In this document: positions 35,495 through 46,545 of the stretch, piece by piece
Layout: each line of letters starts with the position of its first letter
Numbering within the stretch: position 1 is the stretch's first letter
From: Epiperipatus broadwayi
Lineage: Eukaryota > Onychophora > Udeonychophora > Euonychophora > Peripatidae
Direction: 5' to 3'
Assembly: GCA_028023455.1 (NCBI GenBank)
Contig: JAQFVV010006255.1
Coordinates: 1,862,001 to 1,926,000 of the forward strand
Length of the DNA stretch: 64,000 nt
The notes under the pieces: generated by a model
The model's database searches: none
What the model was told of the DNA's origin: nothing
What the model saw: the letters and a program-made list of their open reading frames with translations, nothing else
Program-made: the position numbers and the translations under genes

Positions 35495-35653
35495 GAGTAG
35501 GCATTAGATAGGGATTTTATGCACAAGCCTTCTGGCATCCATTGATTGCTCTTGTTAGCACAAGATGGCACTACTATATGGAGAGTGTTGTTTTGTTTTG
35601 AATTGTTTAATAACAATTATTGTGCTAGTATGAGATAGTGATCATGTGATGTT

Positions 35654-36162
35654 TATGGTTTATTATGGACATACAGCAAAACAATTAGAAGGGCTAAAGA
35701 ACATAATAATGTTATTAATAGAAGAGATGACAGATCTGCATTATATGTTCACTACTTAAAATATGGACATAGAATGGATTGTGTTAAGAATATAAGTCCA
35801 TTAAATTATATCAAAGAAATTAATAGAAGGAAGATATATGAAACCAATTACATTAATTATAAGAAATAATTGTATGAACATTTATAAAACGTCAATTAAT
35901 TTAACTAATAATGGGATAATGAAAAATGAATGGAGGGTTGTATAATATGTGTTATTATAAAGATATTTAAGTGTAATTAAAGGGCTTGTGTTAATTTTAT
36001 ATAGAGCTGGTAGATGTCATTATGTATGCAATATATTGCCGAAAAGAGCTCTTATATGTTATTTTTATGTGTTATGATTATATGACTATATTACAGCTAT
36101 TGTCATATATCGTTTTGTTGTTAGATAAAGATATTTTATTATATCTAGGATTTATTTTTAAT
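35654..36162 (+). pseudogene. PLE family 1, plus copy: second half of GIY-YIG and 3' UTR
   Basis: The domain split at 33773 resumes as VYYGHTAKQLE. A 4-base deletion relative to the minus copy (agaagggct instead of agaagaaagggct) shifts the frame just after. The shifted text recovers HYLKYGHRMDCVKNI and RRKIYETNYINY before ending near 35943. The 3' untranslated part pairs with 27287-27540, but the minus copy there has an additional roughly 40-base stretch (27412-27455). A hairpin GCAATATATTGC followed by CGAAAAGAGCTCTT lies at about 36028-36052. Confidence 0.8.
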
Positions 36163-37124
36163 TTGCAAAAGCAACATAAAGAATTTATTTATTGTATTTT
36201 AGATATAAATAGATATAAATTATATCAAAATAAATTTTAATCAAATAAATTTTTATATGTTTGTGCACATATATTCTACATGTGAGAATAAAATTTCTCT
36301 CAGAAAAAAGCCTTTTGATATATAAACACACACACACATATATATATATAGCAGCTATATATTACAACATTAAATGGAAAATTTTGCTCTAATTCTCAAA
36401 ATAACTCATTTTATAATAAAAATAAAATGGAAGTAAACCAACTCCTCATAAGCTATAGACATATAACACTCATATAGCAACCAGTTATAAAAAAATAGAA
36501 TGAATTCACATATTTTTAAACAATCTTTATCAGCATGCATTTGCTAACATTTCTAGAAATTAAGAGTTGAAATTACACATTAATGCAATTTAATTACAAC
36601 ATTAATCATTTTGAAATTGTACAAATAGAAGCTAGAGATTGAATCTGATTTTTAACATTCTCTATAGCAATAATAAAAATTCATTTTGTAAATGTCAATA
36701 TCAAATAAGCATGAATTTAGGTATATCAAATCTAAACAATAGTAAACAATTCCCCCACAAGTTATGGATAAATAACACTCATAAGTCAATATATAGTAAA
36801 GAATAGAGTAAAGTTACTCATTGTTTTAGCTTTCAATCTTTATAAGCTTTCATTAGACTGAAATGAGAATAGGCCAGGTTAATTAATCAACAATATATTT
36901 ATTTAACTAACTTAATCAAATAAAAGTAAATCACAGTCATAGATTTATATGTTATGGGATATTTGAACTGTATGTCAGCTGATTATATTTTTAACATTAA
37001 ATGTTAATTTAATCTTAAATAATTTTATTATAGTCCATCACTAGACATGGCACAATTATTTACAATAATATAGTTTTAGTAATATCCTATAGATGAATAA
37101 AAATTCATCTACCTTAAATAATAA
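36163..37124. repeat. Non-coding; degenerate duplication of about 308 bp
   Basis: The block beginning GTAAACCAACTCCTCATAAG (about 36433) recurs in altered form as GTAAACAATTCCCCCACAAG (about 36741), each followed by ATAACACTCATA and, further on, CAATCTTTAT. The offset is about 308 bp. An (AC)n/(AT)n microsatellite lies at 36327-36352. No gene is recognised. Confidence 0.5.
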
Positions 37125-37126
37125 TA

Positions 37127-38122
37127 CACCTGGGTCTCATTTTATGTGGTATATAGGTTCCACAGAAAACCCGCATTAAAAAAATCACACAAAAATAGAC
37201 TTGATTTACCTTGAAAAATAGGGGATAGGTGCTGTAATTTTCGGAATTCGCATAAAAGCAAAGCAGCAAGGAAAAATTACTTTAAAATTTGCATTAAAAC
37301 ATAAGCAAATAAAGTATGACTAATAAAAAATTTCAAATATTTGAAAAAAATTAATACAAGACAAACTTTTTTTTACTTTTTTTATTACTACAGTATTTAA
37401 TTTTACATTTTTCATACATATTTTAATCATTACCGCTAGTGTTCATTTGTAAACTGGTAAAAAATCAGATTCGATGTGATATGATATATTGTGGCTTCTT
37501 CTTAAATGAAGTCAAGAATCTCTCAGCAATTATGCCCAGAGAAACCTGTTAGACACTATTTTTATTTGTGGTGTGATGTACAACTAGCGCCATTTTCAGT
37601 CTTATGCTGTGTTAATGATTTTCTGTTTCTATATTAAAAAAAATGAAATCGCAATCAAAACAAAAAGATTATACATTATCATTAGAAAGATTATTTTCAG
37701 TTTATAAAATCTTCGTTTTTTTATTTTAAAAATCTAAAAGATTATTTTAATATATATATTTTTTTCTGTTATACATATATAACAAAATACGTTTTTAAAG
37801 TTTAAATTTTTTGAATATTTATAGCGATATTTTTATATGTAAGTATAAATTTATTATTATTATTTACTCATTAGTATAAATAGGTTATTTACATAGAAGC
37901 TAAGTTCTAAATACAGCTTCAGGCATATTCACATTAGCTGCTAATGTAACGTTATATTTTGAAAAAAAAAAAAAAGTATTTCCAGTCATAATAAGTTATT
38001 AATAATTTAAATTTCTTGATATCTAATAAATATAGTAAAATATGAAAGATATTAAGAAGAAACGTGAATCGCATAACTTCAAAATCGCATTAAAATAATC
38101 CGCATAAAACGAGACCCAGGTG
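37127..38122. mobile_element. TA-flanked Tigger/pogo-like MITE
   Basis: The 996-bp segment starts CACCTGGGTCTCATTTTATG and ends with the inverted form CACCTGGGTCTCGTTTTATG. It is flanked by TA on both sides (37125-37126 and 38123-38124), the Tc1/mariner/pogo target. Subterminal repetition of TTATGCG and AATCGCATTAAAA-type motifs near the right end resembles Tigger-like termini. No transposase frame remains, so it is non-autonomous. Confidence 0.7.
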
Positions 38123-38511
38123 TATATGAAAATTTTCAGATTTTATCCACCTGTTTTATTTCCACAAAAAATAAGAATACTTTTTTCCTCCAATTTTAAC
38201 ATGCCAGGGGAAAATTTAAAGAATAATACTGAAAAAATAAAAATAAAAAGACCTACATATATCTATTATAAAAGAACTTTATAAATAATGTAAAATTTTC
38301 TCTAAGACCTTTTTAATGGAAATATTTAACTTTCTTATTGGTTTTCAATGCTTTAATTTATATGTATACTTGTTGTACCTGATCTATTGCTCAAATTGGT
38401 AGAATAATAATAAAAATAAAAGTATAAAAGAATATAATTTAGTTGATAATAAAAATATATTTCACATATTTAATATTTAAATGCAAGTATATTATATATA
38501 CTTTTAATCTA

Positions 38512-38582
38512 GAGATAACTAAAGGGGATTTGAACCTAGACTTTCAAACTCCTTTTAGCCATCAACTCCATCTTATACAAAA
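38512..38582 (-). repeat. tRNA-derived SINE head or tRNA pseudogene
   Basis: The minus strand reads GATGGCTAAAAGGAG (A-box-like) followed 25 bases later by GGTTCAAATCC, a perfect match to the pol III B box GGTTCRANTCC, then CCTTTAG. Spacing fits a tRNA. Acceptor-stem pairing is not convincing, so a SINE head is more likely than an active tRNA. Confidence 0.5.
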
Positions 38583-38724
38583 AATACACATGACCACATA
38601 ATGCAAAAAAGATAAATGATCTCCAATATATTTATTCATGCTGAACCAGCATTCATCAAATCTCTAATTTTACTAATTTATATAGAGTTCTATTCTGAGA
38701 AGTAGAAATTTTTTAATGTTTTAT

Positions 38725-38769
38725 CATCATCACCAACACCACCACCACCATCATCATCATCATCATTTC
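38725..38769 (+). repeat. (CAT/CAC)n microsatellite
   Basis: A run of CAT and CAC triplets (atcatcatcaccaacaccac...). Low-complexity DNA with no coding context. Confidence 0.85.
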
Positions 38770-41485
38770 ATTTTTGATTTTTTATGTACTGAATATCAAA
38801 TAAAAAATTTCCCTTCTAATTCTCTCCATTTTTCAACTGTATCCTTATGTTAATAGAAAATTTGATAATTAATATAAATGTAATATTTGCATGAAATAAT
38901 TATCAATAGCAGCATCATAAAAAATATAATTTTTATTAAATACAATAAACAGTTTTAAAGAAAATTATTTTATATTTCTCATGTAATAATTTTTAAAATG
39001 GCTATGAAATTTTAACATTATGATATATGCTAGTGAGAAATTAAATATATGGTCCAAATAAAATTTAATTAATTTAAAGTATACTTATAGAATAAAATTT
39101 TACCTCAGATTATCAAAACCTATAATTCTCTAATTTTTTCTAGTATGTATTTAATCCACACGACAACATTTTCCAACATTTGTAATTTTTTTACAGTGTT
39201 GCTCTCTTTTTGCATTTTTATGATGTCATTAGAAAATGGTTTCCATTCTGTTGCATTTTTTATATTGCAAATTATCAAAGTTTTTAAACAATTCATTATC
39301 ATGAAGCAAAAATTCATAACCTATAAAATTCTCTACAAAAATAAAAAAAGAAAGAAAATCATGCAAAATATACCAAGAGTGAAGCAATTATGTTGAATTA
39401 TAAAGTAACAAACAAATGAACAAACTTTCACATTGATATTGTAATAAAGATATAGATTATTGAAATATATCTTCACCTATAGTTAGAAATGAAACGTTGT
39501 TTTATAACTCCTTAGTTTGGCCACTTTTTGTGATTTTGAATTTCATTATGGATATTTATTTTCAGTTACTTTCCACAATATAGTCACATTTGATTTTCAT
39601 TTATAACTGATTGATTTGCAGTTTGATTTAAAGATTTTCTTGGTAGATCTAGATTTTTCTTTATAGTAGGTAACACTCTGTTAGAAAAGCAAATTGTTTT
39701 CTGGATCAGATCAACACATCCTTTGGCATAGTAGGTAGCAGGACATTTCAGACTATGCCAATTTTAAACAGATCATTCTCTTTTAAGCAATTTATGGCTG
39801 GAAGATGTTGGTGGAAGCATGTTTAGTAACTTTTAGTGTTATTTCGTGAAATAGGTATAAGAATAGATTTAGCTATTGTTATAATGAATATATATTTATT
39901 AACAAATATTTTCCATATTGATAGCTAGTTTTTCTGCTTAAATAGTAGTCAGTGTTTATTATGAAGAAGAGTTAATAAACATTGCTGAAATCCTTTTTTA
40001 TTCATCTGATTTCATTATTTAGATGACTAAAATGGAAGACTCTTGACCAATGATATATATTCTGATTTGATCTGAATTAATTAGTAATAATTTGATTTTT
40101 CATATGCCTTTTATAAAATACTTTTCAGAAATGTGCTATTTGTTTCTAGATGTCAGAAGCTAATGTGCTCATCTGCACAGAGAGTTTTTCATAAATATCC
40201 TGCTTTTTATCTTAATTTCAAATTTTAATCATTTATTGCTTTTATAAATAAAAAGTTGTTTTGGTAATAATATTTTGCAATAGAAAACAAATTTTTTTTA
40301 AATTTTTTTATATAAATTAAAAATACATAAATGTAAACTTTTCTATATTGTCATAGTAAATTCAACCATCTTTTACTATTTTCTTTCATCAGTCATATGA
40401 ATTTAAAGATATATATATATTCAACACATATTTTTTAACTTACCACATTCATCTGCAGGTTTGGGAAAACATTTCTTCATATTAACAGCAATAAGGGTGG
40501 AGTTTCTAACTAAGCAACTAAAAATTCACATTACAACATTTTTATAATATATATATATAAATTCATTCCAGCTTTGACCAGTTCCGAAAGTTGCTCATTT
40601 ATGTATGTTTTTTTTTTTTACTGAATCAAGGTACTTTAAATATTAAATAAGCGAACCATAGAAATTATTCTTTTTTTTCCCCTCCAAATTTATGTATTAT
40701 TAGGTACATATATTTTTATAAGGTATAATTTTTTTTTTTAAATTTCAGTGATTGTATTGATATAATATTGAAACCTTTTTTATCATTACTCTGTTTTGTA
40801 TTTATTTAAAGTAAACTATCAGCATTGCATCCTGCTATATTTATCACAATATAGTACTTTAATTATAATTATAAAACTACATTTTTTTCATGTAGAATAT
40901 TATATCATAAAGAAATACATATATAAAATATTTTAAGTAAATAATACAAATAATGAACAATTTGTTGATATGTTGTCAGTAAATTAACTGCTTCTATTTG
41001 AAAAGAGACAGATGATACATCAATTAGAATAATGAGAATTAATATATCTGTATATATATAAAGAGCTTAAATAAATGAATTCCAATATCATCAAGGTGGA
41101 AGACTTCTTTGAAATTTGTTGTTATCATCCCATTCATGTTTGAAATGAATTTTCTTTGACAGACCAGTTTTTTTGCAAACAATGCTAAAGCAATGGACTA
41201 GGAATAGGTGTATCAGTTTCATTCTCAGAGGACAGCAGACAAACTACTTATACTTCTCCAAGTCTTAAATCAAAATAGGTTTCAAATATTTCTGCCTATC
41301 TCCCAGATTGTTATGACAATTTCATGGGAATTCTGTTTTTCATGCTGGAAACTTAAAGTTGTTATCATCTTCTGAATTTTCATCTTTACACTCTAGCATA
41401 ATTGAAAGCTGAACATGAATATTGGCACTTCCAAACATATTTCCCAGGCATCATAAATAAGGAACCATGAACCATAAGTTGAAAA
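38770..41485. other. No recognisable gene
   Basis: AT-rich DNA. A 65-codon minus frame at 39120-39317 (KKLQMLENVVVWIKYILEKI near its end) is somewhat more complex than its surroundings and could be repeat-derived, but I cannot assign it. Confidence 0.45.
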
Positions 41486-43480
41486 AAGAAAGGGAAATGA
41501 AGTTTAATATTTGATTATTGCTCTTGAAAAAACATTTAATAGAATACATTAGATGATTTTGTTGAATATTTTGATTAAAATGATAGATTGAAAGGAAAGA
41601 TATTAATTAGGAAATTTGTAATTGATTAGAAAATATTAATAATAAAATGCCTTAATGCAGAAGAAATAGTTAGAAATGGAGCTTTAAAGCAAGAAAGTGT
41701 GCATTTTTAAATTTTAGAATCTAATTAAATAACCTGTTAGATGAGTGTTATTTTAATTATTTTATGGAATTAGCATTCAGCAGTCTTGTGCATGGATATT
41801 GAAAATGAGTTTAATAAAGTGTAGGGTATGATTGATAAAATTTTTAAAAGGTGTGGAATGAATGTACATATAAATAAAAGTTACGCAACATTAATCAATA
41901 ATTGAGTGAAAAGATTATGAATAAATATTAGTTTACATTAATCCATTTTAAATATTGGAAAAATTGGATAATTGATAATGAAAGTTAGTATTAAAGAAAA
42001 TAGAGTAAGATTTATAATGTCTGATCAGGATTTTAATAAAATTGGAAGTTATGACCAGTCAAGATTAAATTTAATAAGGAGACTTGTTACATGTTTAGAA
42101 TGTAGCTATATATAAAGTAGAATTATAAACAATTATAAAATAGAGAAAATATATAATATTGTAGAGATACGGATTTAGGAAGAAAGAAAATGATAATTTG
42201 GAAAATTAATATTAATAATGAAGAAGCATTGAAAAGAGCTAAGTGGAAAAATATTATTTATTGAGAAAATAAGAGAAATTTAATTAGTTATCTAGTTTAA
42301 GTTAGATAAATCATGAAGGATATATTGGAATGGACAGTAGAGGATAAAAAGAAGAGCTAGGAAAAGAAAAAGTTGATTGATAATCTTAAGGAGAAGATTA
42401 GTTATAAGTGAGAAATGGAGTAAGTGATAGAAAGTTTAAATTGTTTTGATAAAAATTTTGGAGATGTTCTTAGATTGATAATTAATGATGATAATTATGA
42501 GAGTACAATTATTGAAGTAAATACATGTATAGAAAGCTTAACAGTAAATTGAGATGTGCAACTGATAAAACTAATCAAATGTAGTTAAAAGAATATTGTA
42601 GAATTACGAAGAATTTGATTGATTTAATTTATTGCAAAATAAAACATTTTATGAAAAGCAAGATTACTGAAATAAATGCAAAGTTATTAATAACATATAT
42701 TGAAAAATATAGAAAATGGCATAATTTATATGATAGAAATATTAAATTCTCAGCTGTGGAAATGTAAAGGTAAGATGTTCAACAGGAAAAAATAAAGTTG
42801 TAAAATTTATTGATGAGACAAAACTGGCAAAATGCAGAAAAATGAAATTCCAATAGAAGTACGGTAAAAGGAGAATTAAAATGTATAATTTGTTTTGTGA
42901 CTCAGGTGAGTAGCTAATAAATTTTGTTTCAACAGTTTTAATGTAGTAAATGTGTGAAAATTTTAAAAGAATAAATTTAATTTCACATGCAAGAGTATTG
43001 TGAATAGTAAATAAATGAATTTATAGAGAGCAGACATACATATGTCTGAAGAGAAATAAACAGAATATTGAGTGCAAGTTAATTTATGCTAATAGCAAGG
43101 AAAGCAGTTTACTGTTTAAGGTTTGAACAGGATTTTTAGCAACAAGGGAATATACACATTAATGGAAAAATATGGGTGATTTAGTCTGCAAGTTATGTAA
43201 GGAAGGCATAGAAAATATTAAACACCTGTTAATTGAATGTAAATGCCTGCAAGCAGAAAGAATACAAGTAATGAAGTTGTGAGAGAATAAATATAAAAGT
43301 GATTATACAGAAAGTGGGTTCTTGGTTTTTATATTGTATTTGGGAAAAGAGAAAGGGGATTTAGATGTAAAGGCCATGGAGTTGACAAAGATTATGTTGT
43401 GGAAATGGAATGGAGCAGGATAGAGAAGAATATGAGAAAAACTTAGGGTGCGGAATGGAAAGGTAGGTAAGGGGGCTAAC
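41486..43480 (+). pseudogene. Non-LTR retrotransposon ORF2 remnant (RT to C-terminal zinc motif)
   Basis: The plus strand opens with KKTFNRIHRMILLNILIKM near 41525 (motif A: LEKAFDRI.R..LL..L), EEIVRNGALKQES near 41660 (VR.GV.QGS, motif B), and IDKIFKRCGMNVHIN then SYATLINN near 41835-41905 (thumb start, LNI.KTY.T.I.). The C-terminus near 43175-43275 reads VCKLCKEGIENIKHLLIECK, a clean CX2C...HX4C motif typical of LINE ORF2 tails (C..C....E...HLL..C), followed by LQAERIQVMK. Motif C (YADD) is not legible. Dozens of stops in between. An old copy; the clade is undetermined. Confidence 0.65.
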
Positions 43481-44870
43481 AGATTTTCCTAGGCTTAGTG
43501 GGTGATGTATTCCTGACTCCAAACAAGGTGAAGCTACAGTGTATCACATCATTTTCCATTTAGACAATATTAAAGGAACAGAAAATACATTTTAAAAGTT
43601 AAAGATATTGAGATATATATAGAAAAAAAGAACAATTAATATTTGTATTATTGATTTTGAAAGTGCATTTGTTGAAATGGATTATGTTATTCCCTCTTAT
43701 CAGTTAGTCTTGGAAATAATATTGTGCTTCACATTAACAATAGTTAATTAACTTTATTTTTGTTTATTGATGAAATTATTATAGTCTTCTCACTTGATTG
43801 ATGATGATCTAGATCAGGAATGATTAGCATGTGATGCATGTGCTACAATTGGTGCATTATGGGATGCATTTTGGTGCAATAAGTCCTTTATTATAAAAAT
43901 AAGGCTACATTTTGTAAAATAATATTGTAATCAAAAACAATTTTTATTATTACTTAGAAAATATACTGTAACAGTCAGTAATTAGACACTTAAATACTGA
44001 AGAAAAGGTAATTCAATTGATGCCACCAGTTTCTTTGAGAATCTGAAACATGTTTGAGATTGGGTTTAAACTCCAATCATCTTTTAAATGTTCTGACTTT
44101 CATCACAATTAAATATGCTCTGAACAATATATATTTAATAGTTTTTTCTCTTATAGAAATACCACCAAATTCTCTAATTGTTTGATGTTTTTAAGTCAGT
44201 ATCAACTCTTAAGTATATTCTTAAATTTTATAAAATTTTTACTTAACACTTAGAAAACATTTTATTATGTGAAATAATTCAGAAAGGATAATAAAAGAAG
44301 AATAAAGTGAATGTGCTTTTAACAATAAATTGAATAAATTTTATTAATAAACATGATTGTATATGACAATCTGAGATTGCAAAATGGCTGTTTGCATATT
44401 GTAAAATTTACTTACAAATTTTATTTAATTTTTTAAAACTATCATGTAGGCAGTCAGAGACAGAAAAATGGCTGCATATATATTGTAAAATTTATTAAAT
44501 TTACAAATTGTAATGTGTTTTTTTTTTGTTTATTTACATTTTTGTTGATTTGTGTGCATTTTTTTTTTGGATAGCATATAATTAAAGTTTTGTATATTAA
44601 AACAATGTAATTCATGGCTTCACTCTAATTTGAATAGAATATGTAGCAAACTAAAATTATTGTCTAAGTAATTAAAAAATGAAATAATTTGAAAAGTTGC
44701 AATAAAAAAGAGAATTTATATTGAGGAATAAAAAAAAACATTTACTTTTGAGCCTCCAACTAATGTCCAAGTTTTTTTTGTCCCAACATGTGTTTGTTTA
44801 ATGTTTTTAAAAATATTAACACATACAAAATTTAAATATATTTTAGATTTTTAGGTTGTTTTCTCATCCT
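43481..44870. other. No gene; possible hAT left end at 43817
   Basis: At 43809 the sequence atctagat is followed by CAGGAATGATTAGCATG, so the same 8-bp word that flanks the complete hAT at 16.4 kb precedes a CAG-type terminus. No matching right end with a second atctagat was found, so at most one decayed terminus is present. The rest is AT-rich, with a T run near 44520. Confidence 0.4.
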
Positions 44871-44886
44871 TGGTGTTCGCCTTAAG

Positions 44887-45144
44887 ATGTCGCTACTTCT
44901 AGGTAAATTCCTAGAAATATACCGTTTCACCGGCCTTCACCCAACCAAAGAAGAATTTTTCTACGTTACAAATGCAGAAAAGTCCTCATGTTATGTTGGA
45001 CGGAGGAGGCGGCTGACAGAAGTCAACACAAAGAGACTTCTTTCTATGATAAAACACAGAAAGAGTCCCCGACGGCTGCCGGTTATGGCTTTTTTTTCTA
45101 TGCTAAAAGCAAAGAGAAAGAAATGCCTTGATTGGCTGCCATAG
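44887..45144 (+). CDS. Hypothetical 85-codon open frame at the left end of the element
   Basis: The frame begins at the inner edge of the left inverted repeat and encodes a very basic peptide (GRRRRLTEV near the middle, MLKAKRKKCLDWLP at the end). Codon use is less AT-biased than the window's chance frames. No domain is recognised. It could be the remnant of a transposase exon or a chance frame in a GC-richer patch. Confidence 0.25.
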   Translation: MSLLLGKFLEIYRFTGLHPTKEEFFYVTNAEKSSCYVGRRRRLTEVNTKRLLSMIKHRKSPRRLPVMAFFSMLKAKRKKCLDWLP

Positions 45145-45454
45145 TAGTTGATTTTGTTCATCATTTTCTCATAATAGTAGAATATCTATTCTCTCTGTAG
45201 TTTCGGGTGAGAGTGTGTGTATTTGAAGCAGTCGTAGTTTTTTAAAATTTGATAAGATGTCTATTTTTTTAATGTGTTGTAACTTAGTTTACTGTTGTAA
45301 ATTTAGTAATAATGTCCTGAAGATTCCATTATGAAGGGGTAACCCTCAAAAATTGCTTTTAAGGGTGCGAAAGGGAAAAAAAATTTAAGGATCACGCGAA
45401 AAGTACCGTTTTCGCGAGAATTTGTTCATGACCAGTTACTTTCACTATATATAT

Positions 45455-45985
45455 ACGCACAAACAAAAACAACCCACTGTCTAATTATTAGGAATTACTT
45501 ATCCGAAAAATAAAATTAATCGGGTATTATTATTATTTTTTTTTGTTTTGTTACATTTATTATTTCAAAATAAGATTAGTTTTTATATCTACACACTAAC
45601 AAAAACAACCCAGTTCCTGATTAATTATTGTCTTTAAAAAAAAAAAGCAAATTCAACGGGGTTTGATTTTTTTCAATGGAGTCTTTGAATTACGGTTTGT
45701 TTGTTTTTATATATACACAAGATTTACCAAAAAAAAAAAAAAAAGAAACCCACTTTCTGATTAATTACTGTCAAAAGAAACGCAAATTAGTCGGCTATCA
45801 TTTTTAAATTTAGTATTTCAATAATGGTACCCTTTTTATATAGACAGACTTAACAAAAAACAACCCACTTTCTGATTCATTACTGTCCCCAAAAAAGAAA
45901 AAGAAAACGGAAATTAGTCGGGTATCATTTTTCAATCGAGTCTTTTAATGACGGTACTTACTAATAGTAGTCGGGTATCAATTCT
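45455..45985 (+). repeat. Minisatellite-like array 1, about 4 degenerate copies
   Basis: A unit of about 115 bp recurs: AACAACCCACTTTCTGATTA, a short A run, AAATTAGTCGGGTATCATTT and TTTAATGACGGTA. Copies start near 45467, 45602, 45745 and 45860 and differ by substitutions and A-run lengths. Confidence 0.7.
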
Positions 45986-46029
45986 AAATTGTAATATATA
46001 AATTACGTTACTTTTGATAGATTTAGAAT

Positions 46030-46545
46030 TACGTCTTGCTTTTTTAATAAAATGATTGATTTACTCTTGACCAAAAATATCGTAACTTAAAAAAAAAAGA
46101 CACACATAAAGTCCCAAAAAAAAATGAGAAAAAGCCCCGTAACTTTAAAGACACACACAAACTCAAAAACAATCTAAGATTAATAAACATTGACTTATTA
46201 CGTCTTGCTTTTGAATCAAATTATCGATTTACTCTTGCAAAAAAAATACCGTAACTTTAAAAAGACACACCTAAAGTCCAAAAAAAAAAAAAAAATTCGA
46301 AAAAGCCCCGTAACTTTAAAGACACACACACACAAACTCAAAAACAAGATAAGATTAATAAACATTTACTTATTACGTTTTGCTTTTGAATCAAATTATT
46401 GATTTACTCTTGCAAAAAAAAAAAAAGACCGTAACTTTAAAAAGACACACATAAAGTCAAAAAAAAAAAAATTAGAAAAACACCGTAACTTTAAAGACAC
46501 ACACACACAAAGTCAAAAACAAGATAAGATTAATAAACATTTACA
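46030..46545 (+). repeat. Minisatellite-like array 2, three copies
   Basis: A unit of about 173 bp recurs: TTGATTTACTCTTGCAAAAA, CCGTAACTTTAAAAAGACAC, AAAGTC, CCGTAACTTTAAAGACACAC, AGATTAATAAACATT. The TTTACTCTTG word occurs near 46060, 46229 and 46402. Within each unit CCGTAACTTTAAA itself is duplicated. Confidence 0.75.

Larger units (their letters stand above)
33774..35653. mobile_element. Retrozyme-like array: tandem ~466-bp units with hammerhead ribozymes, head-to-head
   Basis: Units of about 466 bp repeat head to tail. The left arm (ribozyme strand minus) holds 33774-34231, 34232-34697 and a truncated 34698-34853. The right arm (ribozyme strand plus) holds 34854-35653, with a period of 464 between its two hammerheads. 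The arms abut directly at 34853/34854 inside a hammerhead. Units are nearly identical, so the array is recent. The insertion lies within the Penelope GIY-YIG domain and is flanked by the 11-bp repeat tatggtttatt (33763-33773, 35654-35664). Tandem non-coding units with self-cleaving hammerheads are the defining trait of retrozymes. No gene is needed; mobility would depend on a PLE enzyme in trans (inference). Confidence 0.8.
27287..36162. mobile_element. Composite: two head-to-head Penelope-like copies with nested insertions
   Basis: The outer limits are two matching inverted 3' regions, 27287-27540 (minus copy) and about 35940-36162 (plus copy). They share, for example, the block TTCGGCAA with AACATATAA and CTAGATATAATAAAATATC. 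The minus copy consists of 27287-28098, 30148-30420 and 32691-33146; the plus copy consists of 33147-33773 and 35654-36162. The two copies meet directly near 33146. Each arm is broken by different insertions: an unidentified 2-kb segment and a second PLE pair in the left arm, and a hammerhead tandem array in the right. Inverted and tandem copies are a known peculiarity of PLEs. Confidence 0.8.

Noticed and set aside
33748-35616. Repeated 67-74 codon open frames (CANKSNQWMPEGLCIKSLSN and so on) in every unit of the array
   Set aside because: They are identical because the units are near-identical, lie antisense to the hammerheads and show no domain. Conservation between young tandem copies is no evidence for coding.
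36020-36055. Possible hammerhead in the 3' region of PLE family 1 (GCAATATATTGC hairpin then CGAAAAGAGCTCTT)
   Set aside because: The GAAA box and a palindromic stem III could be read, but the preceding bases (TTATGTA) do not match CUGANGA in either copy, so it is only a hint.
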